Under the pieces are notes generated by a model. It ran no database searches. It worked only from the letters and a program-made list of their open reading frames with translations, and was not told where the DNA came from. Position numbers and translations under genes: made by a program. 33,097 nucleotides of DNA from Terriglobia bacterium (GTDB lineage: Bacteria > Acidobacteriota > Terriglobia > Bryobacterales > Bryobacteraceae), in NCBI GenBank assembly GCA_021325175.1, contig JAJPHS010000054.1:1-33097 (forward strand). Direction: 5' to 3'. Positions 14,909 to 23,743 of the stretch are shown here, one piece after another (position 1 is the stretch's first letter; every line of letters starts with the position of its first letter).

Positions 14909-17266
14909 ATGTTCTCGCCGAGCTCGCGCTTGTTAGTGGCCTTTCTGGCGTCCTGTTTCGCCTGGATGGCCTGCGCCGCTCCGGGCGGCTGCCTGGGAAG
15001 CGCGGCGGTCACCAGCTTTCGGCTTTCCGTCCGGCCTGGCGGAAACAACAGCCCGGATTGGATTCCGATTCACGATGTGAACAATCTCGGCAGCGGGTTT
15101 CGCTTGGCGTATCAGCCGATCGAGCTGCCGCCCAATCTGGGCAAAGATGCCAAGCTAGCGCTGGTGATGATCCCCAAAGCCAGGGACGGGCAGCTTACGG
15201 TTCTGGAGCCGCGGCTGGCGGCAAGCTCCACCGAATGGATTTCGCCGTTTGCCGCGAGCATCGTGCTGGTGGTGTTTGCGCCGCAGGGCCTGGATGAAAA
15301 GCGGCTGACGAATCTGGTGACGCGCGACGATAACATGGCGGCGGCGCTGGCCGATTACGCGGATCAGACGGCGGAGCTCGAATCGGCGCTTCAGCTCGCG
15401 CGCGAGCTGGAGGACCAGGCCGATGAGGACGCATCGAAGCCGCCGCGCCCGATGACGCCCGCCGATCAGGCCGTGCTGGCGCTGGTGCGCGCGCTGAATC
15501 CCGCCGTTTCCAGCTACGATCCGCTGGGGCTGGGACGCCGCGCGGGTCCGGCGACGCTGACCGGCAAGGGAATGGAGGCGTTTTTCGAAAACGCCGGCGG
15601 ACTTTTTCCCGGCGGCGGCGCGCTGCCGATGGTGAAGCAATGGCTGATGCCGGATACCGAGTTTCGCAGCGTGTACGCGATTCCGGCCGAATCCGACGGC
15701 ATGACGCTTTGCGCGCAGCTCACGCCGCGCCGCGGCAACACGAAAATTGCCTACATGTGGGCTTATCGCCTGATCAATACAGCGGCTCCGCCCGCGACCA
15801 TCGGCGGCGAAACCCACGTGCCCATCGGAATGCGCGTCGAGGTGCCGCTCAAGCTTGAAAAAGCGGCGGACTGGCGGCTGATCGATCATGTCTACGATTG
15901 GACTCTCACCGGCGCGGCGCCGCAACCGCCGATCCACGTCGCGGCGCGCGGTAGCGCGGAGGAGCGCGCGCTGCGCATCGACCTGCGGAAATTTCCCGGC
16001 GCGCCGGGCGAATATTCGATTGAGGGCCGCTGGGATTGGACGGCGTACAAAGTCGCCGGCACGTTCGCGGTGCATCGTTTCGACGATTTAAAACTCGCCC
16101 AATTGACGCCGGAATCGCGCGATACGCTGATCGCGGGCAGCGGGCCGGTGGACGTCGAGCTGAGTGGCTGCGATTTCTGGTTCATCGATCGCGCGGCGCT
16201 GCACCGGCCGGAAAGCGCGCGGCAAATTCCGCTCGATCTGCCGGAACATCCGGCGCGGAATCTGCGGCTGGAGATCGATACCGATGAATTGCGCGTGGGA
16301 CCTTATTTACTGGCGCTGGCCCGCATCGACGGCGCGGCGGTGGAGATTCCGCTGCGTTTGCTGCCGCCCAATCCCACGCTGGAGCGCGCGCGGGCGCACA
16401 TCGGGGATCGCGAGCAGACCGTGATTTTCCGCGGCACGGCGCTCGACCGGTTGCAATCGCTCGCCTCCGATGGCGCCGATATCGCGCTATCGCCGGCGTC
16501 CGGTTCAAAGGAGCGCGAAGCGACGGTGCGCCTGCATCCCGACGTAAAACCGGGCGACGCGTTGGCGCTGGCGGCGAAGGTGGACGGGCTCGCCGGACTG
16601 CTGAGATTTCCCGGCGCGCTGCAAGTCGCCGCCGCGCGCCCGAAAATTCTCGGAGCCAAGGTATCGCTGCCGGCCGATCCGCCGGTTCCCCCGCGCGATG
16701 GAGAAATTCCCGCGGGATCGTGGGTGAGTTTCGCGATGAAGATCGAGCCCGCCGCGGCGCAGCCGATAATGACGCTCGAATGCGCTGAGCCGGAGCGAAC
16801 CGTGCAAACGGCCAGACTGCGCATCGGTGAAAAACAAAACTCGGCCGAATTGGTTTCGCCGGGCGGCGGCTCGCTTTTTTTATCGCTCGAGGCAGGATCG
16901 GTGGGCCGGTCCGGATGCACTCTGACCGCGGTCGTCGAAACCGAGGCCTTGGGCAAATCGGACCCGTTCACTCTTGGCAAAGTGGTACGCCTGCCGCGTA
17001 TCGAAAATTTCGCGCTGACCGATGAAAAATCGGGCGACGGATTCATCGGCTCGCTTAAAGGATTCGACCTGGAGACCATCGAAAAGACCGGCTGGGACGC
17101 GCGCGCCGGCGTCGCCGTGCCGGATCTGCCGCGTCCCCTGGCGGGCGAAGGCGCGCGGCAGTCGCTGCGCATCGTGATGCCGTGGCCGGCGCCGAGTCCC
17201 AAGGCTCCACTGTACATTTTCCTGCGCGGAGAAACCGAGGGAAGAGCCACGAAGGTGACGCAATAA
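14909..17266 (+). CDS. Large exported protein of unknown function
   Basis: The product has 785 residues from the ATG at 14909; a GTG two codons upstream is also open. The N-terminus, MFSPSSRLLVAFLASC then FAWMACAAPGG, is a short signal peptide. The LASC at residues 13-16 fits a lipobox, but cleavage after ACA by signal peptidase I is as likely. The mature part is rich in beta-prone segments with no enzymatic motif that I recognise, suggesting several Ig-like or sandwich domains. Examples are DWRLIDHVYDWTLTGAAPQP and ANPTL-type strand starts. A charged helical stretch lies near residues 140-180 (LARELEDQADEDASKPP). It heads the plus-strand run that leads to thiE. Confidence 0.75.
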   Translation: MFSPSSRLLVAFLASCFAWMACAAPGGCLGSAAVTSFRLSVRPGGNNSPDWIPIHDVNNLGSGFRLAYQPIELPPNLGKDAKLALVMIPKARDGQLTVLEPRLAASSTEWISPFAASIVLVVFAPQGLDEKRLTNLVTRDDNMAAALADYADQTAELESALQLARELEDQADEDASKPPRPMTPADQAVLALVRALNPAVSSYDPLGLGRRAGPATLTGKGMEAFFENAGGLFPGGGALPMVKQWLMPDTEFRSVYAIPAESDGMTLCAQLTPRRGNTKIAYMWAYRLINTAAPPATIGGETHVPIGMRVEVPLKLEKAADWRLIDHVYDWTLTGAAPQPPIHVAARGSAEERALRIDLRKFPGAPGEYSIEGRWDWTAYKVAGTFAVHRFDDLKLAQLTPESRDTLIAGSGPVDVELSGCDFWFIDRAALHRPESARQIPLDLPEHPARNLRLEIDTDELRVGPYLLALARIDGAAVEIPLRLLPPNPTLERARAHIGDREQTVIFRGTALDRLQSLASDGADIALSPASGSKEREATVRLHPDVKPGDALALAAKVDGLAGLLRFPGALQVAAARPKILGAKVSLPADPPVPPRDGEIPAGSWVSFAMKIEPAAAQPIMTLECAEPERTVQTARLRIGEKQNSAELVSPGGGSLFLSLEAGSVGRSGCTLTAVVETEALGKSDPFTLGKVVRLPRIENFALTDEKSGDGFIGSLKGFDLETIEKTGWDARAGVAVPDLPRPLAGEGARQSLRIVMPWPAPSPKAPLYIFLRGETEGRATKVTQ

Positions 17267-17302
17267 GCATGCGGCCGGCTTGCGCCGCCGGGATTTTGAA
17301 CA

Positions 17303-17650
17303 TTGCAGCCCGCTGAATTCGATCAGATCGTCGAGCGCGCCTTGCGCCGGATCCCCGCGCGATTCCGCAAGCGCCTGGAAAACGTCGCCATCGTGGTGGA
17401 GCAGGAGCCGCCGCGGCCGGGGCTGCTCGGCTTGTATCAAGGCGTGCCGCTGACCGAACGCGGCGTGAGCGATTCGTTCCGCATGCCCGATAAAATCACC
17501 ATCTTCCAGGGGCCGCACGAACGCTCAGCCCGTGATCTTGCGCAGCTCGAGCAAATGGTGGCCGATACCGTCTGGCACGAAATCGCGCACTACTTCGGAA
17601 TGGACGAGGCCCGCGTGCGCCGCGCGGAGCGAAGGCGCGGCATCCGATGA
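17303..17650 (+). CDS. Minimal zincin-type metallopeptidase
   Basis: This 115-residue protein matches the Zincin_1 (PF06262-like) family. The zinc motif HEIAHYFGMDE places His92, Glu93 and His96 as the HExxH, with GxxD completing the third ligand (Asp101). The N-terminal region FDQIVERALRRIPARFRKRL and the segment ITIFQGPHER are typical of the family. It must start at TTG (17303), because a TGA lies two codons upstream. Its stop overlaps the thiE start (ATGA), which implies coupling. The substrate is unknown. Confidence 0.9.
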   Translation: MQPAEFDQIVERALRRIPARFRKRLENVAIVVEQEPPRPGLLGLYQGVPLTERGVSDSFRMPDKITIFQGPHERSARDLAQLEQMVADTVWHEIAHYFGMDEARVRRAERRRGIR

Positions 17651-18162
17651 TCACCTGCGCCATCACCGACCGCCGCCTGCGCGCGCTCTCAAGCGGCGCC
17701 GATTGGCTCCAGGTTCGCGACAAGGCGCTTTCCGCGCGCGAACTGCTCGAAGTCGTCAAGACGGCGATGAGTTGCGGATCGAAGGTGATCGTCAACACCC
17801 GCATGGATGTCGCGCTCGCGGCCGGCGCGGCGGGATTGCATCTTCCCGCCGGATCGATTCCGCCCGCGCGCTGGCGAGCCATCGCGCCTCCCAATTTTCT
17901 AATCGGCGTCTCCTGCCACGCTGTGGATGAGGTTCGCACCGCCGAAGCGGAAGGCGCCGATTATGTTTTTTTTGGGCCGGTGTTCGCGCCGCTTTCGAAA
18001 ACATCGCCGCTTGCGCCGCGCGGGTTGGATGCGCTCGCCGAAGCGGCGCGAGCGGTGCGAATTCCGGTGCTTGCCCTCGGCGGGATCACGCGCGAGAACG
18101 CCGCCGCGTGCGCCGCCGCCGGAGCCGCGGGCATCGCCGGCATTTCCATTTTCGAGAATTGA
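17647..18162 (+). CDS. thiE: Thiamine-phosphate synthase, short form
   Basis: ThiE couples HMP pyrophosphate and thiazole phosphate to thiamine phosphate in the cytoplasm. The TIM-barrel landmarks are present: WLQVRDK, VIVNTRMDVALAAGAAGLHL, GVSCHAVDE, YVFFGPVFAPLSKT and LALGGITREN. At 171 residues it is about 35-40 shorter than usual, with a trimmed N-terminal strand and a C-terminus ending soon after AGISIFE. The ATG overlaps the metallopeptidase stop. thiL lies 4 kb downstream on the same strand. I see no TPP riboswitch ahead of it. The short form occurs in other bacteria, so I expect it to be active. Confidence 0.9.
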   Translation: MITCAITDRRLRALSSGADWLQVRDKALSARELLEVVKTAMSCGSKVIVNTRMDVALAAGAAGLHLPAGSIPPARWRAIAPPNFLIGVSCHAVDEVRTAEAEGADYVFFGPVFAPLSKTSPLAPRGLDALAEAARAVRIPVLALGGITRENAAACAAAGAAGIAGISIFEN

Positions 18163-18176
18163 TAAAATCTGTAACC

Positions 18177-19085
18177 GTGAGCAGTGCCGCCGCGAAGCAG
18201 GCGTATTCAAGGGAAGAAACGCGACGCCTGGTCGGCATTTCCGAGCGCCAACTGGCCAGTTGGGAGCGGCAAAAACTGCTCGAACCGGCGGCCCAGTACG
18301 GATTCCGCGAATTGCTGGCGCTGCAAACGCTGGTGAGGCTGCGGAAAAATCGCGTGGCGTCCTCGCAGATCCGTCTCGCGCTCGACGCGCTGCGAAAAAA
18401 GCTGCGCGATGTCGGCGATCCGCTGACCGAGCTCAAACTTTTCGCCGACGGCAAGAAAATCCGCGTCGAGATCGACGGCGGCGCGATGGATGCAATGTCC
18501 GGCCAGCTTCTATTGAATTTCGGCGCGAACGATCTCAGGCGCCTGGTGCAGCTTCCGAACAAGGACGGCGCCGCGGTCGAGCGCGATCGCCGCTTTACGG
18601 CCGAGCGCTGGTTCCAGCGCGGCCTCGATCTGGAGCAGTCCGGCGCGCCGGCCGAGGAGATCATCGAAGCGTACCGGAAGGCGGTAGAGCTCGACGAGAA
18701 ATCGGCCGGCGCACTGGTGAATCTCGGCACGATCTATTTCAACGCGCGCCAATTTCGCGAAGCGGAAAAATATTATCTTCAGGCGCTCGAAGCCGAGCCC
18801 GATTATGCGCTGGCGCACTTCGATCTGGCGAATCTGTACGATGAGCGCGGCGATCGCCAGCAGGCGCTGAAGCATTACGAAGCCGCGCTGCGCATTTCGC
18901 CGAACTACGCCGACGCGCACTACAACATCGCGCTTCTCTATCAGGGACAGAACCAGCCGATGAAGGCGGTTCGCCATTGGTCCGCTTATTTAAAACTCGA
19001 TCCGGCCAGCCACTGGTCCGCGATCGCCCGGCGCGAGCTCGCCAAATTGCGGCAGGCGGCCGTGGTCCAGGGCAGTGGCAAATAG
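18177..19085 (+). CDS. MerR-type HTH domain fused to TPR repeats
   Basis: The open frame extends upstream into thiE, but the GTG at 18177 is the sensible start and gives 302 residues. Residues about 8-75 form a MerR-like winged helix: YSREETRRLVGISERQLASW, then FRELLALQTLVRLRKNRVAS. After a linker come three or four TPR units (about residues 150-280), with signatures such as ALVNLGTIYFNARQFREAEK, ALAHFDLANLYDERGDRQQA and ADAHYNIALLYQGQNQPMKA. A DNA-binding head with a protein-binding tail suggests a regulator that responds to a partner protein. No effector-binding domain is present. It sits between thiE and the DUF2760/Hsp70 pair. Confidence 0.85.
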   Translation: MSSAAAKQAYSREETRRLVGISERQLASWERQKLLEPAAQYGFRELLALQTLVRLRKNRVASSQIRLALDALRKKLRDVGDPLTELKLFADGKKIRVEIDGGAMDAMSGQLLLNFGANDLRRLVQLPNKDGAAVERDRRFTAERWFQRGLDLEQSGAPAEEIIEAYRKAVELDEKSAGALVNLGTIYFNARQFREAEKYYLQALEAEPDYALAHFDLANLYDERGDRQQALKHYEAALRISPNYADAHYNIALLYQGQNQPMKAVRHWSAYLKLDPASHWSAIARRELAKLRQAAVVQGSGK

Positions 19086-19119
19086 CTGCAACCCGATAAA
19101 ATAAAACCGAGGATGCTTC

Positions 19120-19620
19120 TTGAATAGAATTGCTTTCGCATTTCGCAGTTTTTTTTCGATCCTGTTCCGGGGCTCGCTGGCGGCGGATATCGCGCAGGCG
19201 TTCGGATACGTCAAAGCCGCGCCGGTTCGGGTCGCGCCCGCGCCCCGGCAGCCCGGTCCGGCCGAAGGAGCCGTGCAGATCCTGGCCATTTTGCAGCGCG
19301 ACTCGCGCCTGATCGATTTTCTGATGGAGGATATTTCCGGCTACTCCGACGAGCAGGTCGGCGCGGCCGTGCGCGACGTGCAGCAGAAGGCCCGCAAATC
19401 GCTGGAGCGCTATTTGCAACTGACGCCGGTGATCGACGGCGTGGAAGGAACCTACACCAAGGCCGACGCCAGCGACGTGAAGCTGATCGGCAACGTACCA
19501 GCCAACGGCAAGGCTCCCGGCGGCCTGCTGCGTCATAAAGGATGGCGCGCGGCGAAGGTCGATCTGCCCAACTCGCAGGTGGGCGACGTGCTGGCGCCCG
19601 CGGAGATCGAAGTCGAGTGA
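19120..19620 (+). CDS. DUF2760 family protein
   Basis: The product has 166 residues from TTG at 19120, with GAGG eight or so bases upstream. A hydrophobic N-terminal stretch (RIAFAFRSFFSILFRGSLAA) may anchor it weakly to the membrane. After a Pro-rich linker comes the compact domain GAVQILAILQRDSRLIDFLM, followed by EDISGYSDEQVGAAVRDVQ and ending HKGWRAAKVDLPNSQVGDVL, the pattern I recognise as DUF2760. Its stop overlaps the start of the Hsp70 gene. DUF2760 proteins are commonly encoded next to such Hsp70 relatives, which suggests a joint function as chaperone adaptor. That function is inference. Confidence 0.85.
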   Translation: MNRIAFAFRSFFSILFRGSLAADIAQAFGYVKAAPVRVAPAPRQPGPAEGAVQILAILQRDSRLIDFLMEDISGYSDEQVGAAVRDVQQKARKSLERYLQLTPVIDGVEGTYTKADASDVKLIGNVPANGKAPGGLLRHKGWRAAKVDLPNSQVGDVLAPAEIEVE

Positions 19621-22253
19621 ATCTCGGAATCGATCTCGGCACCACCAATTCCGCGCTCGCCTTCATTGACCCCAGGGAAGCGGCCGACGCCGATTATCCC
19701 ACCATCCGCGTGCTCGAAATCCCGCAGTACGTTGCGCCGGGGCGCATCGAATCCCGCCGGACGCTGCCGTCCTTTCTGTATCTGGGCGATCAGGAGTATG
19801 TCGGCGTTTTCGCGCGCGAGCAGGGCGCGCTGGTCCCCACCAAAAGCGTTCATTCGGCCAAGAGCTGGTTGTCCAATCCCGAGGTGGATCGCACCGCGAA
19901 GATTCTTCCCTGGGACGCGCAGGAAGGCGGGCGCGTTCTGTCGCCGGTCGAGGTTTCGACCCGCATTCTGAATCATCTCGCCGTTGCCTGGACCGCGCAG
20001 CATCATTCCCCCATCGCGGAGCACAACGTCGTGCTCACGGTCCCGGCCAGCTTCGATGAAGAAGCGCGCGAGCTGACGGTGATGGCCGCGCGCGAGGCGG
20101 GCATCGAAAATCTCACTCTGCTCGAAGAGCCGGCCGCGGCGTTTTATTCCTGGATCGCCAACGATCTGGCGCGATCCCGGAAAAATCTGTTCGACGGCCA
20201 GACGGTGCTGGTCTGCGACGTCGGCGGCGGCACCAGCGATTTCACGCTGATTCGCGTCTCGCGCGAAAACGACCGCATCGACTTTACGCGCACCGCCGTT
20301 GGCAAGCATCTGCTGCTGGGCGGCGACAATCTGGATTTGACGCTCGCCTGGCTGGTGGAAGCGAAGCTGGGAAAATCGCTCTCCCTCCGCCAGCGCAGCG
20401 GGCTGCGGCGGCAGTGCGCCTCGGCCAAGGAGCGCCTTCTTTCCGATCCCAATCTGAAGAGCGTCGAAGTCACCGTGCTCGGCGGCGGATCGGCGCTGGT
20501 GGGCGGAACGCTGCGCACCGAGATTCTGCGCGAGGAGGTCCTGGAGCTCGCGCTCGAAGGTTTTCTTCCGATGTGCGCGCCGGACGACAAACCCAAGGAG
20601 GAAGAGAAGAGCGTGTTTCGCGAGCTCGGCCTGCCGTACGTCGCCGATCCCGCGATTACGCGCCACCTCGCCGCGTTTCTTTCAAACGCCGGCCACGCCA
20701 AGCCCGACGCAATTCTGTTCAACGGCGGATTCTTCATCCCCGAGATTCTGCGCCAGCGGGTCGCCGATGTGATGGAGCAGTGGTACGGCCGCCGTCCCGT
20801 GATTTTCGAAAATCGCGATCTGGATCTCGCCGTTTCCGTCGGCGCGGCGTACTATTCCTATGTCCGCGCGACCGGCGCGGGACTGCTGGTTCGCGGCGGC
20901 CTGCCCAGATCGTATTTCATCGGCATCGCCGGCGATTCGAGCGCGCTGCGAACGATGTGCCTGGTTCCGCGCGGCGCCGAGGAAGGGTCTACCCTCGAGC
21001 TCGATCCGGGAAATTTGCAGCTCGTCACCAACCGGCCGGTGTCGTTTCGCTTGTACAGCTCCCGCACCCGCGCCGGCGACCGGCCCGGCGACATCGTCGA
21101 GTTCGCGCCCGCCTCGCCCGATGGCGAGCCGCACTTGCACGCGCCGCTCAACGCCGTTCTACGCTTCGGAAAATCGGGCGAGCGCCACGTTCCGGTGAAG
21201 CTCGGCGCGCGTTTGACCGAGGTCGGCACGCTGGAGATCTGGGCCGATTCGAAGGAAACCGATCATCGCTGGCGGCTGCAATTCGAATTGCGCAAAGCCG
21301 TCACGCAGGCGCCGCAGCGCCCCGCCGCCGTGGTCAGCGAGGAAGCTCTCTCGCAAGCCGAAGCGCTGATTCCCGCGGTTTTCGTTGAAACCACCATCGA
21401 GCCCGCGCAACTGCCGGGGCGGCTCGAACAGACGCTCGGCTTGGGACGCAACTCCTGGCCGGTTTCGGCGATTCGCAAGCTCGCCGATCGCATGCTGGAG
21501 GCCGCCGACGGGCGCAAGCGCAGCCCCGCGCACGAGCTGCGCTGGTTGAATCTGTGCGGCTTCTGCCTGCGCCCCGGTTTCGGTTTTCCCGGCGACGATT
21601 TTCGCATCGAGCTGGCGCGCCGGGTCTACGCCGGCGGATTGCAATTTTCGAACCAGATTCAGAACGAGATCGAATGGTGGATCTTCTGGGGGCGGGTCGC
21701 CGGCGGCTTGAATCGCAACCAGCAGACCGATATCTTTCAGCGGCTTTCCCCCACGCTTTTGCCGCGTTCGCAGAAGCGGCCGCGCGTCAATCCCAGCTTG
21801 CTCCGCGAAATGTGGCGCACCGCGGCGAGCCTCGAATTGCTGCCGGTTCAAACCAAAACGCAGCTTGGCGATGAGCTGGCGGCGAAAATCAAAAAAGGGG
21901 ATTTCGTCGAAACCGGCCTGTGGTGCCTGGCGCGGCTGGGCGCGCGCAAGCTTTTCTACGGACCCATCAATCAGGTGGTGCCCGCATCCACGGCGGCGCG
22001 CTGGATCCACGCCGTCATCAAGCTGGAGCGCGCCGAAGACGCCGTGGCCGCCATGGCGCGCCGCACCGGCGATGCTGCGCGGGATCTGACGCCGGGCACC
22101 CTGGAGCTGGTGCGCCGCGCCTTTCCCGATCTCGATCTCGACGCCGAGCCACGCGATCAGCTCGCCGCCATGGGCAAGGTGTTCGGCGAGGAGTTGCCGG
22201 CCGGCCTGGTCTTCGAATCAAGCGGCGCAGGCTTGCAGCCCGCAACGGGATAG
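19617..22253 (+). CDS. Hsp70-family protein with long C-terminal extension (DUF3731 type)
   Basis: The product has 878 residues from the GTG at 19617, which overlaps the previous stop (GTGA); the longer open frame has no homology. The actin-like ATPase domain is intact: NLGIDLGTTNSALAFID (phosphate 1) at residue 2, VCDVGGGTSDFTLIRV (phosphate 2) and ILFNGGFFIPEILRQRV (adenosine). A short beta-rich part follows the NBD. The last 300 residues resemble the DUF3731 region, with tracts such as HELRWLNLCGFCLRPGFGFP, EWWIFWGRVAGGLNRNQQ and LARLGARKLFYGPINQVVP. The DnaK-type EEVD tail is absent, and no DnaJ or GrpE gene is near. It is probably a specialised chaperone acting with DUF2760. Confidence 0.85.
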   Translation: MNLGIDLGTTNSALAFIDPREAADADYPTIRVLEIPQYVAPGRIESRRTLPSFLYLGDQEYVGVFAREQGALVPTKSVHSAKSWLSNPEVDRTAKILPWDAQEGGRVLSPVEVSTRILNHLAVAWTAQHHSPIAEHNVVLTVPASFDEEARELTVMAAREAGIENLTLLEEPAAAFYSWIANDLARSRKNLFDGQTVLVCDVGGGTSDFTLIRVSRENDRIDFTRTAVGKHLLLGGDNLDLTLAWLVEAKLGKSLSLRQRSGLRRQCASAKERLLSDPNLKSVEVTVLGGGSALVGGTLRTEILREEVLELALEGFLPMCAPDDKPKEEEKSVFRELGLPYVADPAITRHLAAFLSNAGHAKPDAILFNGGFFIPEILRQRVADVMEQWYGRRPVIFENRDLDLAVSVGAAYYSYVRATGAGLLVRGGLPRSYFIGIAGDSSALRTMCLVPRGAEEGSTLELDPGNLQLVTNRPVSFRLYSSRTRAGDRPGDIVEFAPASPDGEPHLHAPLNAVLRFGKSGERHVPVKLGARLTEVGTLEIWADSKETDHRWRLQFELRKAVTQAPQRPAAVVSEEALSQAEALIPAVFVETTIEPAQLPGRLEQTLGLGRNSWPVSAIRKLADRMLEAADGRKRSPAHELRWLNLCGFCLRPGFGFPGDDFRIELARRVYAGGLQFSNQIQNEIEWWIFWGRVAGGLNRNQQTDIFQRLSPTLLPRSQKRPRVNPSLLREMWRTAASLELLPVQTKTQLGDELAAKIKKGDFVETGLWCLARLGARKLFYGPINQVVPASTAARWIHAVIKLERAEDAVAAMARRTGDAARDLTPGTLELVRRAFPDLDLDAEPRDQLAAMGKVFGEELPAGLVFESSGAGLQPATG

Positions 22254-22265
22254 CCGGGCTTACCC

Positions 22266-23099
22266 GTGAACGAGCTGGAGCTGATCGAACGCATTCGCAA
22301 GCGCGCCGGCCGCTCGCCGCTCGCGCTCGGCATCGGCGACGATTGCGCAATTTTCCGGCCGCGAGGCGGCGAGGATCTTCTGTTCACCACGGATCAGATG
22401 ATCGAAGGGACGCACTTCACCCGATCGCTGCCCGCAGCCGCGGCCGGGGAACGCGCGCTGGCGCGAAGCTTGAGCGATATCGCCGCGATGGGTGGCGAGC
22501 CGCGATTCTGCACCGCGGCCCTGGCGGTCCCGAAGAGGCATGAACGATGGATCGAGGAGTTCTTCACCGGCCTGTTGCGGCTGGCCAAGCGGACCGGCGC
22601 GGCGCTCGCCGGCGGTGATCTGGCGCATTCGGAAAAAATTTATTGTGACGTGATGGTCTGCGGCGCGGTTCCGCGAGGCCAGGCTCTGCGGCGCGATGGC
22701 GCGCGTCCCGGTGACGCGATCTTCGTCTCCGGCCGCCTGGGAAAATCCTGGACGCGACCGATCCGGCCGAGGCTGGCGCTGGGCATCGCGCTGCGCGGGC
22801 GCGCGACGTCGTGTATCGACTTAAGCGATGGCCTGTCGCTCGATCTGCACCGGCTCTGCGCCGCTTCCGGCGCCGCCGCGGAGCTCGCTCGCCTACCGGT
22901 CGCCAATGGTTCCACGCTCGATCGCGCGCTTCACGGCGGCGAGGATTACGAACTGCTTTTCACACTGCCCCCGCAATACGCTGCACCCCGCGGGACGTCG
23001 CGCATCGGAAAAATCGTGCGCGGCGCGCCCGGCGCCGTAAATTTCCGCGGCCGCCCCCTGGCCCCGCGAGGCTACGATCACTTCGCCCGGCGCGATTGA
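22266..23099 (+). CDS. thiL: Thiamine-monophosphate kinase, short form
   Basis: ThiL phosphorylates thiamine monophosphate to the active cofactor TPP. The Mg-ATP motifs are all there: GIGDDCAIF, FTTDQMIEGTHFT, ARSLSDIAAMGGEPRF, LAGGDLAHS, RPGDAIFVSGRLG, CIDLSDGLSLDLHRL and HGGEDYELLFTLP. At 277 residues it is about 40 shorter than the common form. The linker between VSGRLG and the IDLSDGL motif is very short (KSWTRPIRPRLALGIALRG). It starts with GTG 12 nt after the Hsp70 gene. Its last 22 bases overlap the convergent maf gene. Confidence 0.92.
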   Translation: MNELELIERIRKRAGRSPLALGIGDDCAIFRPRGGEDLLFTTDQMIEGTHFTRSLPAAAAGERALARSLSDIAAMGGEPRFCTAALAVPKRHERWIEEFFTGLLRLAKRTGAALAGGDLAHSEKIYCDVMVCGAVPRGQALRRDGARPGDAIFVSGRLGKSWTRPIRPRLALGIALRGRATSCIDLSDGLSLDLHRLCAASGAAAELARLPVANGSTLDRALHGGEDYELLFTLPPQYAAPRGTSRIGKIVRGAPGAVNFRGRPLAPRGYDHFARRD

Positions 23100-23662
23100 A
23101 GCTCCTTCCATCGGCGATAGAACAGCGCCAGCGGAAGGCCCATGACGTTGAAGTAATCTCCCTCGATGCGATCGATGAATTTCGAAGCCAGCCCCTGGAT
23201 CGCGTACGCCCCGGCTTTATCCATCGGCTCGCCGCTGGCGGCATAATCTTCAATTTCGGAATCGCTCAACGCTGTGAAATGAACCCGGGTCAACTCCCGA
23301 TCGGCGATCGCCCCGCCCGGATGACGCAAGCAGATCCCTGTGAGCACCACATGAGTCTTTCCGGAAAGCAATCGCAGCATCGCGCACGCGTCGGCGGCGT
23401 CCACCGGCTTTTCCAGCACGCGTCCGCCAGCGGTCACGATCGTATCGGCGCCGAGCACGATCTCATCCCGTCCTTCCCAGGCGGCTTCCGCCTTTTCTCG
23501 CGCGAGCCGCATCGCGTACTGCTCCGGCGATTCACCCTCGGCGCGCCGTTCTTCCACCGGCCGGGATCGGACCGTAAACCGGAATCCGGCGATCGTCAAC
23601 AACTCGCGCCGCCGCGGCGAGGCGGACGCAAGAACCAGTTCGGGCACCTCCGCATCATACAA
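23078..23662 (-). CDS. maf: Maf-family nucleoside triphosphate pyrophosphatase
   Basis: Maf enzymes hydrolyse non-canonical or selected NTPs to NMP and pyrophosphate. The signature LVLASASPRRRELL is near the N-terminus, and EIVLGADTIVTAGGRVLEKP then GKTHVVLTGI carry the conserved acidic residues. FYRRWKE closes the fold. The length of 194 residues is normal. The start is probably the TTG at 23662; a GTG at 23647 would give a product starting PELVLASASP. It is the last gene of the minus-strand cysM operon, 81 nt beyond the fusion gene, and overlaps thiL tail to tail. Confidence 0.92.
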   Translation of the reverse strand: MYDAEVPELVLASASPRRRELLTIAGFRFTVRSRPVEERRAEGESPEQYAMRLAREKAEAAWEGRDEIVLGADTIVTAGGRVLEKPVDAADACAMLRLLSGKTHVVLTGICLRHPGGAIADRELTRVHFTALSDSEIEDYAASGEPMDKAGAYAIQGLASKFIDRIEGDYFNVMGLPLALFYRRWKELQSRRAK

Positions 23663-23743
23663 TCCCCAATCGCGATTTTTATTCGGGGCGAAATTTAATC
23701 CGCGCAGGATGAATCCCGCCCTCCTTGGCGTTTGCCGGCGCGG

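Noticed and set aside
17267..17302. TPP riboswitch near thiE
   Set aside because: The gap is only 36 nt, and no CTGAGA or ACCTGA core is visible here or ahead of thiL.
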